In this document: one piece after another, positions 44,719-53,531 of the stretch
Position numbering within the stretch: the first letter of the stretch is position 1
Layout of the letters: each line of letters starts with the position of its first letter
Assembly: GCA_945902745.1 (NCBI GenBank)
Contig: CAMDNE010000013.1
Coordinates: 1-64,000, forward strand
Length of the DNA stretch: 64,000 nucleotides
From: Chitinophaga pinensis
Lineage (GTDB): Bacteria; Bacteroidota; Bacteroidia; Flavobacteriales_D; Crocinitomicaceae
Reading direction: 5' to 3'
The notes under the pieces: model-generated
What the model saw: only the letters and a program-made list of their open reading frames with translations
Databases searched by the model: none
Told to the model about the DNA's origin: nothing
Program-made: the position numbers and the translations under genes

Positions 44719-45243
44719 ATGAACAAGCGCGTTGAAGATGCAATAAATGATCAAATTGAAAAAGAGGCAACATCCTCTCAGTTTTATTTAGCAATGGCCT
44801 CTTGGGCTGAAAATAATGGTTTAAACGGAACAGCTAAATTTATGTATTCTCATTCTGATGAAGAACGGTTTCACATGTTAAAACTTGTAAAATTTGTAAA
44901 CGAACGAGGAGGAAAGGCAATAATTCCCGCGATTGGACAACCACAAAAAGAATTTAAAGATCTTGTAAATGTTTTTGAATTATTATTGGCGCATGAAATT
45001 ATGGTAACAGAAAGCATTAATAATTTAGTTGATATTTGTCTTCAAGAAAAAGATTATTCAACACATAATTTTGTACAATGGTACGTTTCAGAGCAGTTAG
45101 AGGAAGAGGCGTTAGCGCGAACAGTTTTAGATAAACTAAAATTGATAGGTAGGGACAAAGGTGGAATGTATATGTTTGATAGAGATTTAGAAAATTCTGC
45201 AATTCAATTAGCACCAGCGATGACATCTGGTTCTACCAATTAA
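44719..45243 (+). CDS. Ferritin
   Basis: 174 residues of the bacterial ferritin (FtnA) type, a 24-mer iron-storage protein with a ferroxidase centre. Ligands appear as Glu in QIEKEATSSQFYLAMASW near residue 14, HSDEERFHMLKLVKF near 48 (Glu and His), and QWYVSEQLEEEALA near 127. No heme-binding Met of bacterioferritin is seen. It is followed after 30 bp by the propeller-cyclase gene on the same strand; a shared transcript is possible but not proven. Confidence 0.92.
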   Translation: MNKRVEDAINDQIEKEATSSQFYLAMASWAENNGLNGTAKFMYSHSDEERFHMLKLVKFVNERGGKAIIPAIGQPQKEFKDLVNVFELLLAHEIMVTESINNLVDICLQEKDYSTHNFVQWYVSEQLEEEALARTVLDKLKLIGRDKGGMYMFDRDLENSAIQLAPAMTSGSTN

Positions 45244-45273
45244 TTAAAACAACTTGAACGTGATTTTTGGAGA

Positions 45274-48200
45274 ATGACTAGATTAATTTTAATCGGCTTG
45301 CTATTGTTTATTTCTCTTCACGGGACAGGACAAACTGCATATCGCTTTAGAAATTATACGATTAATAACGGTTTATCTCAAAGTTCTGTCACATGTATAA
45401 TTCAAGATAAAAATCATTCTCTTTGGGTTGGCACACAAGACGGTTTAAATCGTTTTGACGGCAAGAATTTTGAAATATTTACATCAGACGATACCCCTGG
45501 AATTGAAAGCGAATATATTAAATGTGCTGTAAAAACCAAAGATGGGAATTTATGGTTTGGGACAACTAATGGGTTAACACAATATAATCCAGACAAAGAG
45601 GTGTTTACAACATACTCTTTAGAACAAAAAACAGCCTTACAAATAGAAAGCCTTAGTTTAGATCCTTCAGGGATTATTTGGGTTGGCACAATAGGAAAAG
45701 GTGTTTTAAGTTTTGATCCAGAAAACCAAAAATTTAAACAATATCCAACTCTAATACCATCTAAAAAAATCCAAGCGGTCTTTTGTTCCGAATCAGGAGA
45801 GTTATTTGTAAACACAGAAGATAAGGGTGTTTATGGAACGAACCAATTAAAAACAAAGGCTTTTTTGATACCAATAAAAAGTAAAAGTGCGAATCCCGTT
45901 ATTATTCAAAGAATTACACAAAGCGAATTGGGTAATATATTATTTGGAAGTAACCAGGGCGTTTTTGAATATTCAATTTCACAAAAGAATACGTACCCAA
46001 AATTTCCACAATTGGAAATGGAGTTTGGCTACATGGGAATAGCAGATATTTATTTATCACAAAACAACAGTTGGTTCATTGGAACAACAAATAAAGGGTT
46101 ATTCACTATAGCTTCGGACGGAAGTGTTTTTAATAGCACGCAGGATATTTTTCAAAAAAACGCATTACTTTTTAATGATATTAATCTTTTATTCTGTGAT
46201 GATTCCGGTACTTTTTGGGTTGGAACGGATCGAGGATTAGCAAGCTTTGACCCAATGAATCAAGGTTTTTTAGGAGTTGGTCCTAGTGGAAATTTAGAAC
46301 AAGGCATACCCACCCCAAATGTTTGGAGTTTTGGAGAAGATAAATTTGCGCAATATACATTTATTGGAACCGATATCGGCATTTCTCGTTTTAATCGAAA
46401 ATCAGGAAAGTTTGAACAATATTATAGAGACAATTCTCAATCGATAACAGGAGAAAGCGCTGAAACAGCAGCTCTTTCTATTCATGTAATAAATGAAAAT
46501 AAAGTGCTTGTTGGTTGTGTAGATGGTTTATTTGAATTAAATATTTACTCAAAATATGACTATTCTTTTAAAAAAATAGATTACTTAGAAAACAAGGAAG
46601 AAGCTATAAAACACACGAGAATATATTCTATTGTTCATTGGAAAGAAGATAAATATTTTATAGGGACAAAAGGAGGTGTTGTTTTAGTTGATTTAAAAAA
46701 GAAAAAAGCTCAGGCCTTCGAACATTCATTAAAAAACCCAAATAGTACTATAACATTAGGTGTATGCAGACACATATATAAGGATAAACAAGGTAGAATT
46801 TGGTTTGCATCAAGCTCGGGGGAATTAAATTTATTAACAGTTAAAGCCGACAAGATTGAAATTGTGCCTTATAAATACAATTCAATATTGTTAAAAGTAT
46901 CTAAAGACTATATTACATCAATGTGTCAGATAGGTAAAAATGAATTCTGGCTTGGAACATTTGGGTCAGGTATAATGCACTGGAACGAGGCTACAAAAAC
47001 CGCGAAAATTTTCACAAAAAAAAATGGGCTTCCAAATAATGTAGTTTATGGCATAGTTACAGACCTAGAAAACAATTTATGGCTAAGCACGAACAAAGGA
47101 ATATGTAAATTCAATTCAAAAACAAAAGAGGTAACAAATTACACTGAAATTGACGGATTAATGAGTAATGAATTTAATCTCGGAGCGTTTATGAAGTCAA
47201 CATCTGGTGAATTGTTCTTTGGTGGAATTTATGGGTACAATTATTTTAACCCGAATAAACTTTCGTTAAACAAGCCAAATGTTGGGGTCACTATTACAAA
47301 ATTTAAATTAGATAAAAATTGGTTAAGACCTGGAGATAAAGATTCCCCACTTTATTTGCCAATAGCCAGAACATCGCATATTGAACTCAGTTATAGGCAA
47401 CGAAGTTTCACTGTTCATTTTCAACCATCAGACCTGAGCAACCCTGAATTGGTTAATTATAAATACATTTTAGAAGGATCTGAAGAAGGAGAAGTAATGC
47501 TTGGAAACTCAAATGAACTAAGATTTAGTTTATTATCTCCTGGCGATTACACATTAAAAATATTTGCTAGAATTGGTGATGGCCCTTGGGGAAAAACGCC
47601 GGCTATTTTATCTCTTCATATTAAATCCCCTTTTTGGGCCACATGGTGGTTCTGGATTATAATAACAATAGTATTAGCAATTTCCGTTCGCCTTTTTATT
47701 CGAAATAGAATTGATTCTGAACGCAGGAAACAAGTTCGTTTAGAAATGAAAATTGCTGACAGAACACGCGAAATAAGAGAACAAAATATTCAAATTGAAA
47801 AACAAAGAAAACAACTTGAAGAAGAAAAAAACAAAGTTGTGAATAACCAACGTTTGTTGCAAATTGAAAAGGATAAAACTGAAAAATTGATTCGTAGAAT
47901 TATTCCAGAATCCACAGCAGAAGAATTAAAAAATAAAGGAACAGCTAGCGCCCGAGCATACAAAACGGTATCGGTATTATTTACAGATTTTGTTGGTTTT
48001 ACAAAAAGCGCAGAACGAATGAGTCCAACGGATTTGGTAAATAAGTTGGATGTTTATTTTAGCAAATTCGATGAAATAATAGTTAAAAATAATCTTGAGA
48101 AAATAAAAACAATTGGCGATGCATACATGTGCGCCGGCGGTGTACCTGTGCGTAATAATACAAATCCAATTGACACCTGTATTGCGGCTTTACAGATTCA

Positions 48201-49185
48201 AGATTACATGCTAAAACGCAAAAATAACAGCATTATAAATAACACTGAATATTGGGAATTGCGTCTCGGTATTAACACAGGAGAGGTTGTTGCCGGTGTT
48301 ATTGGAAGTGAAAGATTGGCTTATGATGTTTGGGGGGCAACGGTAAATCAAGCTCAACGCATGGAAATGCTTGGAGAACCGGGAAAAGTTACTATTACAG
48401 GAAATACGTTTGTATTAATAGAGCCTTATTTTGAATGTGTTTTTAGAGGAAAAGCACAATCTAAAAGTCGTGGATTGATTGATATGTATACGGTTGAACG
48501 GATCAAACCAGAACTTTCAATTGATGGAGAAGGAATAATTCCAAACGACCGCTTCCAACAGATTGTTAACCTTCACCTCTATAGTTCAATTAACTACTAT
48601 AAAGCGGAACGACACATAATGAAGGCTCTTGAAAAAGGACTTTCTGATAAACTTCATTATCATAGTATTGAGCACACGAAAGATGTTGTGAAGGCTGTTG
48701 AACGATTGGCTCTAATCGAGGGAGTAACTGATGAGGGATTGTTTTTATTAAAATCAGCGGCTACTTATCACGACGCAGGGTTTGTGGAACAATATGAAAA
48801 AAACGAACCAATTGGTGCGCGATTAGCAGAAGAAATTCTTCCCAAGTATGGCTACACAGAACAACACATTAACACGATAAAAGAACTCATTTATGTTACC
48901 CAAATTCCTCACAAGCCAACAAATAATCTTGAAGAAATTATTTGTGATGCCGATTTAGATTATTTAGGAAGAGAAGATTTCCATGAAATTGCTAACAGGT
49001 TGCGCAGAGAGCTCCGTGAACACGGTAAAATAGATAGTGACCGTAAATGGGATGAAATTCAAGTTCAGTTCCTTACAGCGCACAAATACTTCACTGAAAC
49101 AGCGTTGAAAACAAGAGCCGCTAAAAAAGAAAAAAACTTGGATGAAGTAAAAGCAAGATTATTAAAGAATGAGTATGTTGATTAG
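45274..49185 (+). CDS. Membrane receptor: two-component-regulator propeller, class III nucleotide cyclase and HD domain
   Basis: 1303 residues. After a signal peptide (ending GTGQ) come repeats of the two-component-regulator propeller type, LWVGTxDGLxxF-like, over about residues 25-690. A Y_Y_Y domain (about 700-780), a membrane span (about 788-810) and a coiled-coil linker follow. The cyclase domain starts at SVLFTDFVGFTKSAERM near 900 with KIKTIGDAYM near 950 and YDVWGATVNQAQRME near 1030; the Lys and Asp are the adenine-specifying pair, so it is probably an adenylate cyclase. Finally comes an HD-type domain with HYHSIEHT near 1127 and ATYHDAGF near 1163. All catalytic residues seem present. 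Confidence 0.9.
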   Translation: MTRLILIGLLLFISLHGTGQTAYRFRNYTINNGLSQSSVTCIIQDKNHSLWVGTQDGLNRFDGKNFEIFTSDDTPGIESEYIKCAVKTKDGNLWFGTTNGLTQYNPDKEVFTTYSLEQKTALQIESLSLDPSGIIWVGTIGKGVLSFDPENQKFKQYPTLIPSKKIQAVFCSESGELFVNTEDKGVYGTNQLKTKAFLIPIKSKSANPVIIQRITQSELGNILFGSNQGVFEYSISQKNTYPKFPQLEMEFGYMGIADIYLSQNNSWFIGTTNKGLFTIASDGSVFNSTQDIFQKNALLFNDINLLFCDDSGTFWVGTDRGLASFDPMNQGFLGVGPSGNLEQGIPTPNVWSFGEDKFAQYTFIGTDIGISRFNRKSGKFEQYYRDNSQSITGESAETAALSIHVINENKVLVGCVDGLFELNIYSKYDYSFKKIDYLENKEEAIKHTRIYSIVHWKEDKYFIGTKGGVVLVDLKKKKAQAFEHSLKNPNSTITLGVCRHIYKDKQGRIWFASSSGELNLLTVKADKIEIVPYKYNSILLKVSKDYITSMCQIGKNEFWLGTFGSGIMHWNEATKTAKIFTKKNGLPNNVVYGIVTDLENNLWLSTNKGICKFNSKTKEVTNYTEIDGLMSNEFNLGAFMKSTSGELFFGGIYGYNYFNPNKLSLNKPNVGVTITKFKLDKNWLRPGDKDSPLYLPIARTSHIELSYRQRSFTVHFQPSDLSNPELVNYKYILEGSEEGEVMLGNSNELRFSLLSPGDYTLKIFARIGDGPWGKTPAILSLHIKSPFWATWWFWIIITIVLAISVRLFIRNRIDSERRKQVRLEMKIADRTREIREQNIQIEKQRKQLEEEKNKVVNNQRLLQIEKDKTEKLIRRIIPESTAEELKNKGTASARAYKTVSVLFTDFVGFTKSAERMSPTDLVNKLDVYFSKFDEIIVKNNLEKIKTIGDAYMCAGGVPVRNNTNPIDTCIAALQIQDYMLKRKNNSIINNTEYWELRLGINTGEVVAGVIGSERLAYDVWGATVNQAQRMEMLGEPGKVTITGNTFVLIEPYFECVFRGKAQSKSRGLIDMYTVERIKPELSIDGEGIIPNDRFQQIVNLHLYSSINYYKAERHIMKALEKGLSDKLHYHSIEHTKDVVKAVERLALIEGVTDEGLFLLKSAATYHDAGFVEQYEKNEPIGARLAEEILPKYGYTEQHINTIKELIYVTQIPHKPTNNLEEIICDADLDYLGREDFHEIANRLRRELREHGKIDSDRKWDEIQVQFLTAHKYFTETALKTRAAKKEKNLDEVKARLLKNEYVD

Positions 49186-49255
49186 AAATAAAAATTGTTG
49201 ACTAATTCTTGAGAAGAGTTAAATCATTTCTAGTCATATTAAAAAATAAACGCAC

Positions 49256-49291
49256 AAAAAAACCTCATAGTTAAATTTATGAGGTTTTTTT
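49256..49291. terminator. Bidirectional terminator
   Basis: A 14-bp stem AAAAAAACCTCATA / TATGAGGTTTTTTT with an 8-base loop. T runs on both strands make it work for the cyclase gene and the convergent Usp gene. Confidence 0.88.
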
Positions 49292-49310
49292 ATTTTATAT
49301 AAATAGTTTC

Positions 49311-50135
49311 TTAGCTAAACAAAACGCTTTGACCGTAAGGAGCAAGATCAACAGGGTTCACAACTAATGCTGGAATTTTAGCATCGTTTGTGATTATGTA
49401 TTGCTCATAATTTGCCGTTATAGAACCAAGGAAATTGCTTCTATTTAAGTTCATGATTGCTATAAGATCAGCATCAATGTTTACAGCGTGTTTTACAACT
49501 TCTTTATCAAAACCACTACTTGGAGCCAATGTTGTTGTAACCTCAATTCCGCGTTCACTGAAAAACTTATTAGCAAATTGAATATTCGCTTGCATTTGAT
49601 GACGTAAAAATTCATCTGATTCGTCAGGAGTTATTACATGAACTCTTGATTTAAAATAAGTAGCAAGGTTCGCAACAATTGCCAACTTTTGTTTTGTTTC
49701 TTTATGTAAATCCATTGGCACAACAATATCATCATAACCAGTAGCTTTTATTCCTTTTTCTTGAACAACAATGAAAGGTACGCTAGAATTTGTAATAACT
49801 TTTAAAGCGTTACTTCCTGTAATGTGTTGCCATCCATGAGCACCATGTGTTCCCATGAAAATCAATTCAGCATGATGTTCTGCAGCAAAATCCCCGATTT
49901 GATCAAAGAAATTTCCTAAACGAACATACGGTATAAGCTCAACGCCATCAGTTGCGTGAGATTTTAAAACATTACTTAATTTCCCCTCAGCTTCTTTAAT
50001 GTCTTTTTCTTTTGGTACAACATGCAATACATATACAATTGCGTTTAAAGGTTTTGCAGTTGCAACTGCGTGACTCAAAGCTACATCTGCTACAGGTGTA
50101 AAATCATGAGGTACAATAAAAGTTTTTTTGTTCAT
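49311..50135 (-). CDS. Universal stress protein, tandem Usp domains
   Basis: 274 residues from the ATG at 50135 (MNKKTFIVPHDFTPVADVA); 11 codons further upstream in frame are unlikely to be used. Two Usp domains in tandem. The first holds the ATP-binding motif GTHGAHGWQHITGSNALKVI near residue 105. The second, from about 145, lacks a clear G-rich motif (MNLNRSNFLGSITANYEQYI) and may be structural only. Usp proteins bind ATP or other nucleotides and act in stress survival. It stands alone, convergent with the cyclase gene. Confidence 0.9.
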   Translation of the reverse strand: MNKKTFIVPHDFTPVADVALSHAVATAKPLNAIVYVLHVVPKEKDIKEAEGKLSNVLKSHATDGVELIPYVRLGNFFDQIGDFAAEHHAELIFMGTHGAHGWQHITGSNALKVITNSSVPFIVVQEKGIKATGYDDIVVPMDLHKETKQKLAIVANLATYFKSRVHVITPDESDEFLRHQMQANIQFANKFFSERGIEVTTTLAPSSGFDKEVVKHAVNIDADLIAIMNLNRSNFLGSITANYEQYIITNDAKIPALVVNPVDLAPYGQSVLFS

Positions 50136-50352
50136 AGAGTTCAGTTTCTGGTTTCTTTCCGATTGCAAATGTAATAATAAAGATTTTTTATCAATTTAAA
50201 ATAACATTTCTTTTTTATCATTATTTTGAAATTGATAATTTTGTCAATCTTTCTGGTTATTAATGATGTATATAAACGTAGTATACCGAAAATTTACAAT
50301 TTATTTATAATTTTTGCCACCTATCTAATAATAACACGTAACAGATTTACTT

Positions 50353-50360
50353 TATCTTTG
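50353..50360 (+). promoter_or_regulatory. -7 promoter element of the GH3 gene
   Basis: A perfect TATCTTTG, 17 bp before the GH3 start. The roughly 210 bp between this gene and the Usp gene are AT-rich and hold no other recognised signal. Confidence 0.5.
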
Positions 50361-50377
50361 CATTAAAAGACTTAACA

Positions 50378-51904
50378 ATGCCAATAATTGGAAAATTACT
50401 CAAAAAAACAACAGAGATTTCTTATAATAGAAACTTCAATAAAGGGAAAGAGTATGTTAATCAATTAAAAACTTTGGCAAGTTTAATGGAAAAAGCCAAG
50501 AATACAACCTTCGGTATTCAGCATGGTTTTAATCAAAGTTTAAATGAGTCTGATGTGGTAGAAGAATACCAAAAGCGTGTTCCAATTACTGATTATGAAG
50601 AGTTTTATACGAATTGGTTAAAAGGCTCAATCGAGGGAACAAAAGACCACACTTGGCCAGGAAAAATAAAACATTTTGCACTTTCTTCTGGTACTACCGG
50701 ATCGCCAAGTAAAAGAATCCCTGTTACAGAAGAAATGATTCGGTCTTTTCAAAAAACAAGCTTAAGACAAATATCCACTTTACATGAATTAGATCTTCCA
50801 GAAACGTTTTTTAGTGCAAGCATTTTACTTGTTGGAGGATGTACTAAGTTGACCAAAAAGAAAACGCACATCGAAGGAGATTTAAGTGGAATTCTTAAAA
50901 AATACACCTCATTTGTTGTTAATCCGTTTACAAAACCAGGAAATAGAATAACTGGAATAAGGGATTGGAATAAAAAGATGGAAATGATTATCAAGAAAGC
51001 ACCAAGTTGGAATGTTGGAATGATTGCAGGCGTTCCTAGTTGGTGTATCATGCTGATGGAAAAAATAATTGAATTCTACAAACTTGAAACGATTCATGAT
51101 ATTTGGCCAAATTTCCAAGTTTACGTTCATGGTGGTGTATTTATGGAGCCCTATATTCAACGTTTAGAAAAAATTTCGGGAGGGAAAGTTCATTTATTAG
51201 ATACCTATTTAGCAAGCGAAGGTTATTTTGCTTACCAATCTTCTCCAGAAAGCGAAGGAATGCAACTTCTTTTAAATTCTGGAATTTTTTATGAATTTAT
51301 ACCTTTCAATAGTGACTTTTTTGATGAACACGGAAATGTAAGAGACAAGCACGAAGCCTTTAATTTAAGCCAAGTAACCAAAGGGGTCGATTATGCAATG
51401 GTGATTTCTACAAATGCTGGACTTTGGCGCTATATGATAGGTGATTTAGTGCGATTTGTTGATGTAGACGAAAGAGAGATTAAAATTACCGGACGAATTA
51501 AACAATTTTTAAGTCTTTGTGGTGAACATTTATCCTTGGATAATATTAATACAGCTATTCAAAACGTGAGTAAACGAGAGGGAATTGAAATCCCAGAATT
51601 TAGTTTATTCGCAGAAAACTTAGAACAAAGACATGCTTGGTTCGTTGGTTCGGACAATGCAAAAGATCCAACTTTAATTATGGATCTAATAGACAAGGAA
51701 TTATGTATATTGAATGACGATTATGCTTCTGCCCGCAAGTTTAATTTAAAACAACCAACCATCAAGGTGTTACCAGTTAATACTTTTTATACGTTTATGG
51801 AATCAATAGGTAAATCGGGTGCTCAAAATAAGGTTCCTCGTGTGATGAATGAATATCAAAGTGAAGCCTGGTTAAAATATTTAGCAAAATCAGGATTGAG
51901 TTAA
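50378..51904 (+). CDS. GH3 auxin-responsive promoter family protein (acyl-adenylate ligase-like)
   Basis: 508 residues matching the GH3 family of the acyl-adenylate/firefly luciferase superfamily. The ATP-binding motif is LSSGTTGSPSKRIPV near residue 105, with the middle YLASEGYFAYQ near 280 and the C-terminal GDLVRFVDVDEREIKITGRIKQFL near 365. Plant GH3 enzymes join amino acids to jasmonate or auxin. The bacterial substrate is not known. The gene ends 4 bp into the convergent EamA gene. Confidence 0.9.
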   Translation: MPIIGKLLKKTTEISYNRNFNKGKEYVNQLKTLASLMEKAKNTTFGIQHGFNQSLNESDVVEEYQKRVPITDYEEFYTNWLKGSIEGTKDHTWPGKIKHFALSSGTTGSPSKRIPVTEEMIRSFQKTSLRQISTLHELDLPETFFSASILLVGGCTKLTKKKTHIEGDLSGILKKYTSFVVNPFTKPGNRITGIRDWNKKMEMIIKKAPSWNVGMIAGVPSWCIMLMEKIIEFYKLETIHDIWPNFQVYVHGGVFMEPYIQRLEKISGGKVHLLDTYLASEGYFAYQSSPESEGMQLLLNSGIFYEFIPFNSDFFDEHGNVRDKHEAFNLSQVTKGVDYAMVISTNAGLWRYMIGDLVRFVDVDEREIKITGRIKQFLSLCGEHLSLDNINTAIQNVSKREGIEIPEFSLFAENLEQRHAWFVGSDNAKDPTLIMDLIDKELCILNDDYASARKFNLKQPTIKVLPVNTFYTFMESIGKSGAQNKVPRVMNEYQSEAWLKYLAKSGLS

Positions 51905-52800
51905 GCACTTTTTTTAGCTTGAGCCTTCAAGTAAAACTTTATTAATGCGTTTGCAATTACAACCAAAACGATGATTGCCGATCCAATGTAAAATTGACTT
52001 CCCAAGACTTCATTTTCATTAAGAATAACAATTGCGAGAATTATCGTGTAAACAGGCTCAAGATTTATACTCAAAGAAACTGTAAATGCTCCTAAACGCT
52101 TTACAACTTCTATCGTTGCTAAGAAAGCAAAAGATGTACAGAGTACTCCGAGAAAAATCAACCAAAAGAAATCACTCCACCTCATTTCAAATAATTGAGC
52201 ATTGAAATCGCCCTGAATTATCAAGACAATTGACAAGAACACAAATGCTATAAGTAGTTCATAAAATGTGATTTGATGAGAAGGTGTATCTTCCGCTAAT
52301 TTTGCGTTAAAAACCGAAAACAAAGCAGCGAAGAGAGCAGAAAACAATCCATAAATTAATGCCTCATAATCTTTCGCGTCAAAATCGCTTGAAACAAAGT
52401 AAATTCCATAAATAACAATTAATCCAAAGAAAAATTCTAACAATGAAAACTTGCGCTTCATAATTAATGGTTCTAGCCAAGTAACATGTATCGTAGTTGT
52501 TGATAAACATAAAATTCCTAGAGATGCAGTCGATAAACTAATAGATTTATAAAAAGTCATCCAATGCAGGGCAACTAAAATTCCGACTCCAAAGATTTTA
52601 ATCAATTCTTTTGAAGAACCAATACGAACAGATTTTTTCATAAAAAGCAATCCAATTGCCAAGGCGATAAAAGCAATTAAAACACGGTGCCAAACGATGT
52701 AAAAAGGATCAAGATCTATTAAAACACCTAAAATTCCAGTAAAACCCCACATAAAAATGATGAGGTGTAAAAGAATATGGTACTTGTTTTTTGCTATCAT
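51901..52800 (-). CDS. EamA-family DMT transporter
   Basis: 299 residues with ten hydrophobic spans in two five-span repeats of the drug/metabolite transporter superfamily (for example LILFMWGFTGILGVLIDLDP at the start, and SINLEPVYTIILAIVILNE near 245 as the second-copy signature). Transport substrate unknown. The stop overlaps the convergent GH3 gene by 4 bp. Confidence 0.9.
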   Translation of the reverse strand: MIAKNKYHILLHLIIFMWGFTGILGVLIDLDPFYIVWHRVLIAFIALAIGLLFMKKSVRIGSSKELIKIFGVGILVALHWMTFYKSISLSTASLGILCLSTTTIHVTWLEPLIMKRKFSLLEFFFGLIVIYGIYFVSSDFDAKDYEALIYGLFSALFAALFSVFNAKLAEDTPSHQITFYELLIAFVFLSIVLIIQGDFNAQLFEMRWSDFFWLIFLGVLCTSFAFLATIEVVKRLGAFTVSLSINLEPVYTIILAIVILNENEVLGSQFYIGSAIIVLVVIANALIKFYLKAQAKKSA

Positions 52801-52823
52801 TTAGAAATGTTAGATAGTTGAAA

Positions 52824-53408
52824 CTATTTTTTCTTCTTTTTCTTAATGAGCTTATAAGGTTCTTTTAATGGGATGTCACTCATAAAATATGCTTCTAATT
52901 TTGATTCATCAATTGTGACGGAAAAACTGGAGGTTGACATTCCAACTGAATCATCTGATATCTCAGAAGTAGAAACTACCGAAGAGAAATAATGAGAAAG
53001 CTCTTCTTCGGTAACATCTTCTCTTGCGTACATTGGATAAAGTAAAATTGACTTTTTATTTTTCACGAGTTTAAAAATGCTTAATTCTGGCTCGCCTCCA
53101 AAGGAAAGATAATAGTTTGTCCCAATCATTGAAAAATGAAGAGAATCTCCAAGCGGGGTTTCCGTTTCGCCTTCCTTGTCTTTTATGATTATGCTATTAG
53201 CATTGAATGTAATATACATCTTATTTCCCTCTTCGCCTTCCATTATCGCTGCGAAATCTTTAGGAAATTCAACCTCGTAATTACCGATTATATCTTTAGG
53301 AAAAGAATTATTTTTTCTTCCAGGAACATTTGTAACAGTTACAACGGTGCAAGAAACGATGTTTATTATAAGTAGACTTAGAGCTAAAATTTTGAATGCG
53401 ATTTTCAT
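52824..53408 (-). CDS. Putative lipoprotein, unknown function
   Basis: 194 residues with a lipoprotein signal (MKIAFKILALSLLIINIVSC; lipobox IVSC at about 20). The mature part starts with polar residues and shows alternating strands (IIGNYEVEFPKDFAAIMEGE, MYITFNANSIIIKDKEGE), ending with a poly-Lys tail. It lies downstream of the coiled-coil gene on the same strand but behind a terminator, so it probably has its own promoter. The family was not recognised. Confidence 0.75.
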   Translation of the reverse strand: MKIAFKILALSLLIINIVSCTVVTVTNVPGRKNNSFPKDIIGNYEVEFPKDFAAIMEGEEGNKMYITFNANSIIIKDKEGETETPLGDSLHFSMIGTNYYLSFGGEPELSIFKLVKNKKSILLYPMYAREDVTEEELSHYFSSVVSTSEISDDSVGMSTSSFSVTIDESKLEAYFMSDIPLKEPYKLIKKKKKK

Positions 53409-53483
53409 AAAATTATTTTTTCAAAAGTACGATTAATCTATTGGTGCGTTTTTTTTTCAAGCACTCTTTCTGTTAAAAATAAA

Positions 53484-53513
53484 AAAAGCGATGGAACATA
53501 TCCCATCGCTTTT
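53484..53513 (-). terminator. Rho-independent terminator of the coiled-coil gene
   Basis: An 11-bp stem AAAAGCGATGG / CCATCGCTTTT with an 8-base loop, followed on the minus strand by a T run. It lies about 20 bp past the stop codon at 53532. Confidence 0.85.
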
Positions 53514-53531
53514 AAAATTATCTAGATAAAA

